Part shown: positions 1 to 9,072 of the stretch, one piece after another
How positions within the stretch are numbered: position 1 is the first letter of the stretch
Layout of the letters: every line of letters starts with the position of its first letter
Source of the DNA: an uncultured Acidimicrobiales bacterium
GTDB taxonomy: Bacteria > Actinomycetota > Acidimicrobiia > Acidimicrobiales > SHLQ01
DNA: 64,000 nt
Direction: 5' to 3'
Assembly: GCA_938084885.1 (NCBI GenBank)
Contig: CALKGG010000002.1
Span: 1-64,000, forward strand
Made by a program: the position numbers and the translations under genes
Notes under the pieces: model-generated
Database searches by the model: none
What the model was told of the DNA's origin: nothing
Seen by the model: the letters and a program-made list of their open reading frames with translations, nothing else

Positions 1-492
1 ATTCGCAATTGTCGAGCACCGGTGATCGCCGCCATCGATGGTCCTGCTCACGGCGGCGGACTCGAGCTCGCCCTCGCATGCGATATTCGAATCGCATCGG
101 CTCGCGCCACGTTCGCAGCTTCCGGTGTGAACATGGGTCTAATCGCGAGCGTCCCGGCGCTCGCCGCTGTCGTTGGAAGCACCCGCGCCTCACTGATGCT
201 GCTCACGGGACGGCCGATCGACGCGGATATGGCAGCTGCATGGGCAATGGTGTCGCTCCTCGACGACACCCCGCAGGTTCGCGCCGAGGCTCTGGCCCGT
301 GACATTGCTGGCAAAGCACCGCTCGCCGTCGAAGCCAACAAGGCGGCACTCGGGTCATTTGGATTGGTCAATCGAGAGCAACACGAAACCATCGTGAGCG
401 AGATGTTCGCAAACCTCGAACAATCTGCGGATCACCGCGAAGCAGTCGAGGCCTTCTTGCAAAAACGGCCGCCCGTATTCGGCCGGTTGTAG
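1..492 (+). CDS. Enoyl-CoA hydratase/isomerase family protein, 5' end missing
   Basis: The reading frame is open from base 1, so the gene starts before the window; only the C-terminal ~163 residues are present. The visible part carries the crotonase-fold signature with a GGGLELALACD stretch, which in this family forms the oxyanion hole that stabilises the acyl-CoA thioester enolate. A later segment (APLAVEANKAAL) matches the helical C-terminal part of enoyl-CoA hydratases. The substrate cannot be told from this fragment; fatty-acid or amino-acid side-chain degradation are the usual roles. The stop lies only a few bases from the convergent 3' end of the HelD-like gene, so the two genes meet tail to tail. 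Confidence 0.88.
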   Translation: MRNCRAPVIAAIDGPAHGGGLELALACDIRIASARATFAASGVNMGLIASVPALAAVVGSTRASLMLLTGRPIDADMAAAWAMVSLLDDTPQVRAEALARDIAGKAPLAVEANKAALGSFGLVNREQHETIVSEMFANLEQSADHREAVEAFLQKRPPVFGRL

Positions 493-498
493 CGAACG

Positions 499-1308
499 TC
501 AGTCGCTCAGCACATCGGGAAGCTCCCGAGCGTGAAGGATGACAAGCCGATCGGTTGTTCGAGTAATTGCGACATAGAGCAGCCCGAGCCCGTGTGACGC
601 CTCGAGGATCTCGGCCGGTTCGACCACCACGACGCCGTCGAACTCCATCCCCTTCGATGCGCCCGGTGTGTGGACACGAATGTGCGGGTGGTCGATCTCG
701 ATTTGGTGGACGCTGAGGATCGCCACCCTGCCACCATCGACCAAGTCGACGAGTTCACGCGCCGCAAGAACCGCCTCGGCGGTTGCATCGTCGACACGCC
801 GAACCTCGACCCGGTGACCTGATGAACGGATCGCGACGGGTTGGGACAGCGTTGGGTCAAGCTTGGCCAGGACCCGTTCGGCGTAGGGCGTGACCTCTTC
901 AGGAGACCGGTAGTTGGTCGACAGATCGAAGCGGGCAACGTCACCAAATTCTGCTGGCAGCAAGTCGTCCCACGACCCTGCGGCACCGGTCGTCCGCTGT
1001 GCGACATCGCCGACAATCGTCATCGAATGACCTCGGGAGCGTCGTCCGATCATGCGCCACTGCATCGGTGTTAGATCTTGGGCTTCATCGATGATCACAT
1101 GACCGAATCTCCACGACCGCTCGCCCTGTGACCGCTCCTCGATCGTGAGCGTGTCGGCGAGTTCGAAGTAGTCGTCGGCTTCAAGTTCGGCGATCGGCAG
1201 CCCATCGGGATCGGATACGATCTCGCCGGTCACCTCATCGCGGACAGGAAAGTTGAGGTGTTTCTCCTTCTTCAGCGCCGAGCCGACCGCGTGTTCGTCA
1301 ATACCCAT
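499..1308 (-). CDS. HelD-like RNA polymerase-associated ATPase, C-terminal part (after in-frame TAG)
   Basis: This 269-residue ORF carries the second half of a UvrD/Rep-type (superfamily 1) motor: Walker B DEAQD at about residues 74-78, a motif III region ending IVGDVAQ, an STNYRSPEE segment and the C-terminal LLYVAITRTTDRLVIL motif VI. It is in the same frame as the ORF upstream and separated from it only by TAG and one CTG codon before its ATG. A GAGGAG sequence about 12 bases before that ATG could serve as a ribosome binding site. By itself it lacks Walker A and cannot be a working ATPase; it must either pair with the N-terminal part, be joined to it by readthrough, or be a remnant. A sequencing error is also possible. 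Confidence 0.8.
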   Translation of the reverse strand: MGIDEHAVGSALKKEKHLNFPVRDEVTGEIVSDPDGLPIAELEADDYFELADTLTIEERSQGERSWRFGHVIIDEAQDLTPMQWRMIGRRSRGHSMTIVGDVAQRTTGAAGSWDDLLPAEFGDVARFDLSTNYRSPEEVTPYAERVLAKLDPTLSQPVAIRSSGHRVEVRRVDDATAEAVLAARELVDLVDGGRVAILSVHQIEIDHPHIRVHTPGASKGMEFDGVVVVEPAEILEASHGLGLLYVAITRTTDRLVILHARELPDVLSD

Positions 1309-1311
1309 CAG

Positions 1312-2958
1312 CTACACCCACTCCTCTTCCTCGTCACCCTCACGCCACGAGTCGTAACTCTCAATCTCGGGTTCGCCAGGCTCGGGTTCGAGCGTCTCTT
1401 CGTCATCAACGCCGTCGATGTCGGGGTCGTCGCCACGGAGTTCGTCGACGGTGAAGACGTCGGCCTCATCGGCAAACTCGTGTTCCATGTCGGTCTCGAC
1501 GTCGGTCGCCTCCGACACGTCGCCGAGCAACCACAACAGTTCGTCGAGGAGGGGAACGTCGCTGCGGTCCCATCGGCGTCGCCACAGTTCTTTCTCGCGC
1601 GCACGGGGGCGATAGAGGAGCCCGACCGACCGCTCGTCAAGCCCCGCGGCCTTGACGGCTCGGCCCAACAACGCTCGAGAACCAAGGAGGTCATTGAGCA
1701 TTTGTTCTGGGCTGAGCACCGGCCAGTGACGTTCCATGAACAGCGAGATGTCTGGTGAATGCGCGAGAGACGCCCGGATATCGTCGCGGCCGCCAAAGCC
1801 CGGTTCATGCGCTTCGCGAGCAACGTGTTCGACGAGCAGTTGCCGCAACACTCCCGAACCAGCATTGTGCGTGGTCTGACGATCGGCCAGAGACACGAAC
1901 CGTTCCAGCAGCTCGATCGGAATCACGACGCGAAGGCTGCCGTACCAGACCGTCAGCGGTTCCTTCGGTCGACGACGTCGGTTGTTGACCGCGGAGGCCA
2001 ATAGGTCAGCCATTGGCGCACTGCCCTTAAGTTCGGCAATCTCTTCGGAACCGTCGGGGTTGGTGAGTACGCCGGGGAAGAGCCGGTCGGCGGTCACCGA
2101 CACCACACCGCTCTCGCCAAGCGACGGCAACACATCGGAGATGTATGTGAGGAACTCCGGGCTCGGCCCAACAATCAACACGCCGGTTTCGGCAAGCGCG
2201 GCGCGATCGGCATACAGCAAATAGGCGGCTCGATGCAGCGCCACGACGGTCTTGCCGGTGCCCGGCCCGCCCTGCACGAGCAGAGGTCCCTTCGCTGAGG
2301 CTCGAATGACCGCGTCTTGTTCGGCCTGGATTGTTGCAACGACCGATTGCATTCGGCCTTCGCTTCGGGCCGCCAAAATTTCGAGGAGCGCAGCTTCGCC
2401 CCGCAGCGTCGTGTTCTCCGGGATGCGATTCGGGTCGAAGACCTCATCGCTGTAATTGGTGAGCTCGCTACCGGTGTAGTGCAGGTGTCGTCGGTGCGAA
2501 ACGCCCAACGGTTCAAGCGGCGTTGCCCGGTAGAACGGTTCGGCTGCGGGCGCCCGCCAGTCGATCAGGTAGACCTCGTCACCATCGATAACGCTCATAC
2601 GTCCGATGTAGTCAGTGCCCCACTCGTCGGTCGTTAGTCGGCCAAACGCAAGGGCATCGCCCGCGGCTTCGAGTTCTCGGACTCGTTTCCAGGCGAGCAG
2701 CGTTCGCCCCGCGGCCGCACGAGCCGTCGCTGCTTCCACCGCTGCCTCGGAGTCCTCGTCACCAACCTCAGCCTCGGTTTCTCGCGGGCCTTCCTCGGAC
2801 AGAAACGACGCTTCGTCAGCTAAACCGGTTGCATACCGGCGGGCCGATTCGATGTGATCGCGATGGGCCTGCTGAATCCGACGGACAGCCGCCTGCTCGC
2901 GCGCGAGTTCGTCGAGCGATGCAACGTCACGATCTGCGTCTTGGCGAGGGCTCTGCAC
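1312..2958 (-). CDS. HelD-like RNA polymerase-associated ATPase, N-terminal part
   Basis: The product resembles actinobacterial HelD/HelR proteins, superfamily 1 motors that strip stalled RNA polymerase from DNA. Visible are an N-terminal coiled-coil-forming segment (ELAREQAAVRRIQ), the HelD-typical YIGRMSV and LIDWRAPAAEPFYRAT stretches, and Walker A GGPGTGKT about 230 residues from the chosen start. The protein ends in a very acidic run (GDEEEEWV) followed by TAG, and the rest of the motor continues in frame just downstream. The start is uncertain: the frame is open to 3048, but relatives begin shortly before the ELAREQ segment, which favours the GTG at 2958. The first gene of the divergent dehydrogenase operon begins about 130 bases away. 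Confidence 0.8.
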   Translation of the reverse strand: MQSPRQDADRDVASLDELAREQAAVRRIQQAHRDHIESARRYATGLADEASFLSEEGPRETEAEVGDEDSEAAVEAATARAAAGRTLLAWKRVRELEAAGDALAFGRLTTDEWGTDYIGRMSVIDGDEVYLIDWRAPAAEPFYRATPLEPLGVSHRRHLHYTGSELTNYSDEVFDPNRIPENTTLRGEAALLEILAARSEGRMQSVVATIQAEQDAVIRASAKGPLLVQGGPGTGKTVVALHRAAYLLYADRAALAETGVLIVGPSPEFLTYISDVLPSLGESGVVSVTADRLFPGVLTNPDGSEEIAELKGSAPMADLLASAVNNRRRRPKEPLTVWYGSLRVVIPIELLERFVSLADRQTTHNAGSGVLRQLLVEHVAREAHEPGFGGRDDIRASLAHSPDISLFMERHWPVLSPEQMLNDLLGSRALLGRAVKAAGLDERSVGLLYRPRAREKELWRRRWDRSDVPLLDELLWLLGDVSEATDVETDMEHEFADEADVFTVDELRGDDPDIDGVDDEETLEPEPGEPEIESYDSWREGDEEEEWV

Positions 2959-3089
2959 CCCTCTAGCAAACCACCTTTCGCCGGTGTTCCAGCCAACCCC
3001 GCACGAACTTCCACGGTTCCTGACTCGCCAAGGAAAGACCGCGACCACGCATCAACGCACAGATTCGAATCTCGTGGGATACTCGCCGC

Positions 3090-4052
3090 ATGAAAATTGG
3101 ATTCATCGGTCTTGGAAATGTTGGCGCCAAACTCGCTGGTTCGGTGTTGCGCAACGGTCACGACCTCATGGTTAGAGATTTGGACCGGTCGGCCGCTCAG
3201 CCGTTCCTCGATGCAGGAGCCAGTTGGGCAGAATCTCCCAAAGAGATGGCAGAAGCGTGTGACGTCGTCATTACGTGTCTGCCGTCGCCGGCGGCAAGCG
3301 CAGCAGTGCTGGAGGCAGAAGACGGAATCATCGCCGGACTTGCCCCAGGCAAGGTGTGGATGGAGATGAGCACGACCGACGAAGCCGAAGTGAAACGTCT
3401 TGCGCAAAAGGTCCTCGAGGTCGGAGCAGAGCCGGTGGATTGTCCCGTGTCGGGAGGCTGCCATCGTGCGGCCACAGGCAACATCGCGATCTTCGCCGGC
3501 TGTGAACGAAGCACGTTCGAAAAGATCATGCCGGTGCTCACCACCTTGGGGCGTCGGGTCTTGCACACCGGTAATGTCGGAACCGCGTCGACATTGAAGG
3601 TCATGACCAACTATCTCGCCACCGCCAATTTGCTGTCGGTATGTGAGGCGCTCATTACCTCCAAAGCTGCTGGCATGGACCTCAACACCACCTATGAGGC
3701 CATTGCGATTTCCAGCGGAAATTCCTTCGTGCACGAAACCGAAGGCCAAGTCATTCTCAACGGCAGCCGCGATATCAACTTCACGATGGACCTCGTGAAG
3801 AAGGACATTGGACTGTTCCAAGCCATCGCCGATCGCCACGAGGTTCCACTCGAGATCAGCCCGCTGATGATCGAAATCTTTAACGACGGCATCGAACGAT
3901 TCGGCGAACGTGAGTGGTCGCCGAATATCATCAAGCGTCTCGAGGAGGCCACAGGCCTCAGCGTCCTCGCGCCGGGCTTTCCGGCAGAAATATCCGATGA
4001 CGAACCCGAAGAGCCGGGCTATGAAGTCATCCCAACAGGCAGGAATACGTAG
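3090..4052 (+). CDS. NAD(P)-dependent beta-hydroxyacid dehydrogenase (3-hydroxyisobutyrate dehydrogenase family)
   Basis: 320 residues. The N-terminus has a Rossmann dinucleotide-binding motif (GFIGLGNVG), followed by the family's substrate-binding signature around residue 115 (DCPVSGGCHRAATG) and the catalytic-lysine helix (KVMTNYLATANLL) near residue 170. The family reversibly oxidises short beta-hydroxyacids such as 3-hydroxyisobutyrate, tartronate semialdehyde and related compounds; the actual substrate is not evident. The C-terminus runs about 25 residues past the usual fold end and is acidic (SDDEPEEPGYE). The stop codon is followed immediately by the GTG of a PLP enzyme, so the pair is surely one transcript and probably one pathway. 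Confidence 0.87.
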   Translation: MKIGFIGLGNVGAKLAGSVLRNGHDLMVRDLDRSAAQPFLDAGASWAESPKEMAEACDVVITCLPSPAASAAVLEAEDGIIAGLAPGKVWMEMSTTDEAEVKRLAQKVLEVGAEPVDCPVSGGCHRAATGNIAIFAGCERSTFEKIMPVLTTLGRRVLHTGNVGTASTLKVMTNYLATANLLSVCEALITSKAAGMDLNTTYEAIAISSGNSFVHETEGQVILNGSRDINFTMDLVKKDIGLFQAIADRHEVPLEISPLMIEIFNDGIERFGEREWSPNIIKRLEEATGLSVLAPGFPAEISDDEPEEPGYEVIPTGRNT

Positions 4053-5270
4053 GTGACAATCCTTGGCGGGACGTCGGTAGAACAGCTCACGCTCGACGAG
4101 ATCGAATACCAACGCTCTCTTACTCCGGGCACCGAGAACGTCATCCACTTCAACCATGCGGGTAGCTCGCTGCCAACCCAGGGCGTCCTCGACACACAGC
4201 TCGACTATTTGACGTACGAGGCCGCTATTGGCGGCTATGAGGCATCCGGCCAAACCCAGTCGACGACCAACGCCGTGTATGACTCGATCGCTGAACTCAT
4301 CGGCGCATCTCGCCATGAGATCTCACGAGCTGAACATGCCACGGTCGCATGGAATGCGGCGTTTTGGTCTTTGCCGATGGCATCGGGCCAGCGGATCGTC
4401 ACCGCCGACGCCGAGTATGGCGCGAACGCTGTCGCCTTTCTTCGGGCGCAAGAGCGGTATGGCGTCACGATCGAGATTGTTCGTAGCGGATCAGATGGGT
4501 CGGTCGATCTCGACGCGATGGAGGCAACCTTGTCCGGCGATGTTGCCGTCGTTGCGTTAACCCATGTGCCAACAAATGGTGGGCTCATCAACCCGGCCGC
4601 CGAGGTCGGCAAGATGACGACAGCCGCGGGCGTCCCGTACTTGCTCGATGCGTGTCAGTCGGCTGGCCAGATCGCGCTCGACGTCACCGAACTGGGATGC
4701 GACTTCCTGACCGCAACCGGCCGCAAGTTTCTTCGCGGGCCGCGGGGAACCGGCTTCTTGTATGTGTCGGAGAACCGACTATCGGGTCTTGTGCCAGATC
4801 AGCCGGACCATCATGGCGCACCATGGGTCGCCGCCGATAGGTATGCATTGCGCGACGATGCCCGCCGTTTCGAACATTGGGAGTTCAACCATGCGGCCTG
4901 GCACGGGTTGGGTGCCGCGGTGGACCATGCAACGTTGCTCGGTGTGGATCGCATCGAGGCAACGGTGCAACAACGTGCATTGGAGTTGCGAGACGCTCTT
5001 CACGAGCACGGCTTTGTGACGTTTGATGTCGGCGAGCACAAATGCGGAATCGTTACCACGGTTTGCCCTGGCAAAGATCCAGTGGAGGTCAAGTCTGCGC
5101 TCGCCGAGCAGTCAATACACGTGTCGGTAACCACGCCCGACTCGACGTGGTGGGACGCGCTGCGGCGCGACCTATCCGAAATGCTGCGTCTGTCGGTTCA
5201 CTACATCACGACTCGCGACGAGATCGATCTTGCGGTCGACGCGCTCGTTCGTATTCGTGATGGAGCGTGA
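4053..5270 (+). CDS. Class V aminotransferase-fold PLP enzyme (cysteine desulfurase / isopenicillin-N-epimerase-like)
   Basis: 405 residues, GTG start directly after the stop of the dehydrogenase, with AGGAA eight bases upstream inside the previous gene. Features of aminotransferase class V: NHAGSSLPT near residue 31 (phosphate/substrate loop), LLDACQSAGQ with the Asp that contacts the PLP ring nitrogen near residue 205, and ATGRKFLRGPRGTGFLYV around residues 225-242, where the Lys would form the Schiff base. Relatives include cysteine desulfurases, sulfoxide lyases and epimerases. No catalytic Cys loop typical of IscS/SufS could be recognised. The pairing with a beta-hydroxyacid dehydrogenase suggests catabolism of an amino acid or sulfur amino compound, which is inference only. 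Confidence 0.82.
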   Translation: MTILGGTSVEQLTLDEIEYQRSLTPGTENVIHFNHAGSSLPTQGVLDTQLDYLTYEAAIGGYEASGQTQSTTNAVYDSIAELIGASRHEISRAEHATVAWNAAFWSLPMASGQRIVTADAEYGANAVAFLRAQERYGVTIEIVRSGSDGSVDLDAMEATLSGDVAVVALTHVPTNGGLINPAAEVGKMTTAAGVPYLLDACQSAGQIALDVTELGCDFLTATGRKFLRGPRGTGFLYVSENRLSGLVPDQPDHHGAPWVAADRYALRDDARRFEHWEFNHAAWHGLGAAVDHATLLGVDRIEATVQQRALELRDALHEHGFVTFDVGEHKCGIVTTVCPGKDPVEVKSALAEQSIHVSVTTPDSTWWDALRRDLSEMLRLSVHYITTRDEIDLAVDALVRIRDGA

Positions 5271-5301
5271 TATCGAAGAACAGCGCGTGGGAGAGATCGT
5301 G

Positions 5302-5775
5302 TTACTTCGCGTTGTCGAGCCAGCGGCGGGCGCGATGGTCGCCCTTTTCGTCCGATGACGCAAAGGCAGCGAAACGTTCGTTGAACTCGAGATCGTCGAT
5401 ATCGAAGTCCATCGAGAGCTCGTCAGGACGCTTTGCCGGTGGCGAAGCCGCGAAAGCGTCGAGTGTTGCGTCGAGAAAGAGCACTGCGTCGTCGACGACG
5501 GGCTCTTGGAGTCGTAGCTCAGCCATCAGAACGTGTTGGCGCATTTGGAGGGCGTCGATCTTCTTTTCGATCCGATCGAGCTCGGCGTGGCGGTCGTCGA
5601 TCTCCTTCGTCGACAACTTGTGTGGCTCGTCGACGGGCACGGTGTCTTCGACTGTTTGAGCCGTCTGGTCGAGTGATGACTGTGTCCGGTCGCTGAGGTC
5701 GATGATCTCTTCGGAGATCTTCTCGTTGGTCACGATGTCGTCTTCTACGTTTTTGTTGCGCTTAAAGAACTTCAC
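5302..5775 (-). CDS. Hypothetical acidic coiled-coil protein
   Basis: 157 residues with no recognised domain. The N-terminus is basic (MKFFKRNKN), followed by a long acidic, polar segment and a probable coiled coil with heptad spacing around residues 60-95 (DDRHAELDRIEKKIDALQMRQHV in part). The end is again charged. No signal peptide or membrane segment is seen, so a cytoplasmic location is likely. It is convergent with the PLP enzyme gene and divergent from the pirin gene. The ATG is the first start of the frame; codon use looks like that of neighbours. Function unknown. Confidence 0.6.
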   Translation of the reverse strand: MKFFKRNKNVEDDIVTNEKISEEIIDLSDRTQSSLDQTAQTVEDTVPVDEPHKLSTKEIDDRHAELDRIEKKIDALQMRQHVLMAELRLQEPVVDDAVLFLDATLDAFAASPPAKRPDELSMDFDIDDLEFNERFAAFASSDEKGDHRARRWLDNAK

Positions 5776-5902
5776 GAGGGCCTATCGGACGATGTTTTTG
5801 GGACATGAGCCGTTTGACCTATATGGGTCAGTGCGTCCTTCGAGCCAATGCTGTTGCCAATTGGCCCTTCAATGATGACGAGAAACCGCCTAGCCTCAAG
5901 GG

Positions 5903-6928
5903 ATGGAATCGAACACTGATGGCGTTGTCCTTGCAACGGTCGAACTTGGCTCGCAGTGGCCAACGCTCGACCCGTTCCTGTTTTGCGCGCACCACGACGA
6001 TGACTATCCCGAAGGTGATGGTTCGCTGGGTCCAGCTGCGTTGCTTGGAGGCAGGGCGATCGGCCAGGACTTCAGTAATACCGATGGCTGGAGCATGTAT
6101 CACGGCTCGACGGTTCCCGGCTTCCCGCAGCATCCGCATCGGGGGTTTGAGACGATCACGTACTGTCGGCACGGCTATATCGATCATTCCGATTCGATGG
6201 GGGCAACAGCTCGCTTCGGTCGCGGCGATGTGCAGTGGATGACCGCCGGTGGTGGCGTGGTTCATTCCGAGATGTTTCCGCTCATCAACACCGAGAGCCG
6301 CAACTTGACCGAACTGTTCCAGATCTGGTTGAACCTGCCTGCCGCCGACAAGATGGTCGATGCCTACTTCACGATGTTCTGGGACGAGGATGTCCCAAAG
6401 GTCGAGCTTCCCGATGGAGGTGTGGTGACCGTGCTCGCGGGAACACTCGACGAGGCAACGGCGCCATCACCTCCGCCGAATTCGTGGGCAGCTCGCCACG
6501 AAGCGCACATTGGCTTGTGGCACATCGTCCTGCCGGCGCACGCGTCGTGGACAATCCCCGCGACCGCCGAGACGAGCGGCCGCATGCTCTATCTGTTCGA
6601 GGGCGATGGTTTGACCGTTGACGGCACTGCATACCCCCAAGACACCGGTATGCAGTTGGTCCCGAATGCGGACATCACGATCACGTCGGGAGATCAGCCG
6701 ACCGAGGCGCTGTTGATGCAGGGCACGCCGATTGGTGAACCGGTCATGCAATACGGACCGTTCGTGATGAATACCCGTGAGGAGATCCAGCAAGCAATTT
6801 CGGATTATCAGCGCACGCAATTCGGTGGTTGGCCGTGGGAGTCAGATGATCCAACGCATGCAGCGCACGACGACCGCTTCGCCATCCACGCCGACGGCAC
6901 CAAAGACCAACCCCGAGAAGTCTTCTAA
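5903..6928 (+). CDS. Pirin family protein
   Basis: 341 residues with the bicupin architecture of pirins. The first cupin shows the metal-binding pattern HPHRGFET, then DHSDSMG and the GGGVVHSEMFP signature, giving His/His/His/Glu ligands for one iron, as in bacterial and human pirin. A second, degenerate cupin with a typical pirin C-terminal segment (FVMNTREEIQQAISDYQ) follows. Pirins are cytoplasmic; some have quercetin 2,3-dioxygenase activity, others act as redox-sensing regulators. An extra insertion (YPEGDGSLGP) near the N-terminus is common among relatives. The gene stands alone between a hypothetical gene and the convergent DUF3179 lipoprotein, so context does not fix the role. Confidence 0.9.
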   Translation: MESNTDGVVLATVELGSQWPTLDPFLFCAHHDDDYPEGDGSLGPAALLGGRAIGQDFSNTDGWSMYHGSTVPGFPQHPHRGFETITYCRHGYIDHSDSMGATARFGRGDVQWMTAGGGVVHSEMFPLINTESRNLTELFQIWLNLPAADKMVDAYFTMFWDEDVPKVELPDGGVVTVLAGTLDEATAPSPPPNSWAARHEAHIGLWHIVLPAHASWTIPATAETSGRMLYLFEGDGLTVDGTAYPQDTGMQLVPNADITITSGDQPTEALLMQGTPIGEPVMQYGPFVMNTREEIQQAISDYQRTQFGGWPWESDDPTHAAHDDRFAIHADGTKDQPREVF

Positions 6929-6996
6929 GCCCGAGCGAGCCAAGAGCGGGAAAGATCGCCTGAGATAGAGCCAGGCAATGCATTTCCCTTGCCGGG

Positions 6997-8457
6997 CTAT
7001 ACCTCAGGCCAGAGCTCGGTTCCTTCGTTGAATTGGCTCCAAGCAAACCAGAAGGACTGGTGACCAGCAATGTCGTTCCCGTCGGCGTCGACGGCCTTGA
7101 TGCCGCTGCCAGAGAGCACGATGGTGATGCCGTTGACTTCGATGGTTTGTCCTGCTTGCAGTGCGCCGACGGCGGAATCCACGTGGAACGCAATCGGCGT
7201 GCCATCTTCTTGGATGATGCCGAGGACATCCTCTTGTACATCGAGGCGGGGGTCGACATCGCCAATGGGGAAGATTGGTCCTTCGGCATCGCGGCCGTTG
7301 CGGAAGTCGAAGTCCCGGCCGAGGGCGAGCTCCTCGACGAGCACATCGGTGTTCGGGTTCTCTTCAACCCAGGCGCCCCAGGTTGACGTGACGACGGTGT
7401 GCTGTTCGAGCTGAATGCCGGCTTCACGGAATGGACCGGTCTGTGCGTTCCCGAGGAAGGTGTCAAAGATTGATCCAGTGTTGAGTTCGTACATCACCTT
7501 GTTCGACCGGGTGAGCAACCCTGAGGTGCGCAGAATTGGACGCTCGAAACCGTCGAGGTTGTCGGTGTCGGTAAACCACAGTTGCGCCGAACCGCAGAGG
7601 GTGCAGTACGGAATCGCGAAGTCTCGGCCGCCGAGTGAGTCGTTGACCATTTCGCGCACTTCCATTATCTGGCGTGGGTAGGCGCGGGCTTCGCCGTTGA
7701 TGACGACGCCGAATATGACGTCATCGTCTTCAAGCCATGCGGCTTCTGATGCGGGCTGTGTCTCGGGGTTATCGACCGCAGGGATGCAATTGCAGGTGGT
7801 CCCTGGAGTTTCGTTGTAGGGCTGGTCGTCGATTCGCACGCCACCCCAAGAAACAAGTCGCCAGTCGACGGATCCTTCTGGGTCAAAGAATGGTTGCCAG
7901 TCGATGAGGATTGAGCTGAAAATGGCGCGCTTGGCATCGATGTAGTTCGGCGGCTCCGGAATATCCCAAGCAATCATGGTCGCCGTGATCTCGTTCCAGT
8001 CACGAGGGCTGAAGTCTTGGCCCAAGAGGTTGCCTGAAGCGTCGGCGAGGGCTCCAGCGCGACCGGGATCTCGGCTGAAGCGAAGAATGTCGGCGAGCAC
8101 CCACACCACTCGTGGGTCTTCGCTTTGGCCGAGCAGGGCGATTGCGTCGAGTTGTTCGCCGGTGAACGGAATTTCGTCGATATCGGTTGATGTGATCAGT
8201 TCGATCGCGGCAGCGTGCTCTGGGGAGAGGTCGCCCTCGGGCACAGCTGGCGCGGGACCAAAGTCTTGTTGTTGGCCAACGGGGAGATCGAATACGAACT
8301 CTCCCGGTTCGGCGTCGTCGCCGGCGCTGCTGTTGTCCCCGGTGGAGGCCGCCTCGGCGTCACTGGTTGCATCGGGAGAAGCTGAATTGTTTGTCGAAGA
8401 CGAACATGCAGCAACGATCACCACGATGACCGCGAGAAGAGCAAGCAATTTTCCCAT
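6997..8457 (-). CDS. DUF3179 domain lipoprotein
   Basis: 486 residues. The N-terminus is a lipoprotein signal (hydrophobic run then IVAACSS, Cys at residue 18), followed by a Ser/Asp/Ala-rich linker of about 45 residues that places the domain outside the membrane. The DUF3179 part has its conserved features: VINGEARAYP near residue 255, FAIPYCTLCGSA near 295 with the CxxC pair, and an RTSGLL segment. A second cysteine pair (TCNC) lies before it. No activity is established for DUF3179; the cysteine pairs and neighbouring cytochrome c would fit a redox or metal-related envelope function, which is inference. Transcribed divergently from the DUF2231 membrane protein with a ~110 bp shared upstream region. 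Confidence 0.85.
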   Translation of the reverse strand: MGKLLALLAVIVVIVAACSSSTNNSASPDATSDAEAASTGDNSSAGDDAEPGEFVFDLPVGQQQDFGPAPAVPEGDLSPEHAAAIELITSTDIDEIPFTGEQLDAIALLGQSEDPRVVWVLADILRFSRDPGRAGALADASGNLLGQDFSPRDWNEITATMIAWDIPEPPNYIDAKRAIFSSILIDWQPFFDPEGSVDWRLVSWGGVRIDDQPYNETPGTTCNCIPAVDNPETQPASEAAWLEDDDVIFGVVINGEARAYPRQIMEVREMVNDSLGGRDFAIPYCTLCGSAQLWFTDTDNLDGFERPILRTSGLLTRSNKVMYELNTGSIFDTFLGNAQTGPFREAGIQLEQHTVVTSTWGAWVEENPNTDVLVEELALGRDFDFRNGRDAEGPIFPIGDVDPRLDVQEDVLGIIQEDGTPIAFHVDSAVGALQAGQTIEVNGITIVLSGSGIKAVDADGNDIAGHQSFWFAWSQFNEGTELWPEV

Positions 8458-8571
8458 TCGATCAGTATGAGGCGCGGTCGTTGCCGACAGAAGGACTGAC
8501 AGGGGATCGTTTCGCAGGTTGTCATATGTCTTCGCGACACAACTTTGGTGGTCGTACTACGCTCTCGCTCC

Positions 8572-9015
8572 ATGGAGATGTTGTTTGGCTTGCCCGCACA
8601 CCCACTCGTCACACACTTCCCGGTGGTGGGCATTCCCCTCGTATCGATCGCGGCGATCGTGCTCGTCCTCCGCCCATCCAAAGTGTCCGAATACGGGCTA
8701 TTGGTTGCAGGTTTTGGTGTCTTGACCGCTGTCGCGACCGTCTTGGCGGCGTCGAGCGGCGAGGCCTTCGCCGAACTTTTGTCGAGCGGTGAAGCTATCG
8801 ACAAGCACCGAGAGCTTGGCGAGACGCTTCGTCTCTTGTCAATTCTTCAATCCCTCGCACTTGTGGCAATGACAGTGACTGGTCGCAGGGACGTGTCGAA
8901 GACCGTGTCGATGGTCATCTCGGCTGTCGTTGTCCTCACCTCGGTACTTGCGTTGATCTGGGTTATCCGGACGGGCCACGAGGGGGCGTCACAAAGCTGG
9001 GGATTCTTGTCATAA
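8572..9015 (+). CDS. DUF2231 family integral membrane protein
   Basis: 147 residues from the ATG chosen because relatives start just before the GLPAHPLVTHFP signature; an in-frame start 27 bases upstream would only add an unconserved MVVVLRSRS. The family has four membrane segments and conserved histidines; here HP and HF lie in the first helix region and TGHEGA at the end of the fourth, a pattern often found in proteins coupled to haem or redox systems. It sits between a DUF3179 lipoprotein (divergent) and a cytochrome c lipoprotein 57 bases downstream on the same strand, so it is probably co-transcribed with the cytochrome. Exact function unknown. Confidence 0.82.
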   Translation: MEMLFGLPAHPLVTHFPVVGIPLVSIAAIVLVLRPSKVSEYGLLVAGFGVLTAVATVLAASSGEAFAELLSSGEAIDKHRELGETLRLLSILQSLALVAMTVTGRRDVSKTVSMVISAVVVLTSVLALIWVIRTGHEGASQSWGFLS

Positions 9016-9072
9016 GTCGCAGGGCGGCTGAACTGTCATAAAGTTGTCAGGTCACTAGTAGGAGCACGTCTT

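Noticed and set aside
1312-1314. TAG in HelD as pyrrolysine or selenocysteine codon
   Set aside because: The residue lies in a non-conserved acidic linker, not at an active site, TAG is not the Sec codon, and no pyrrolysine genes are seen. Reinitiation, readthrough or mutation are simpler.
2820-4316. 498-residue minus-strand frame over the dehydrogenase
   Set aside because: Overlaps three genes with strong homology; composition is that of a reverse frame.
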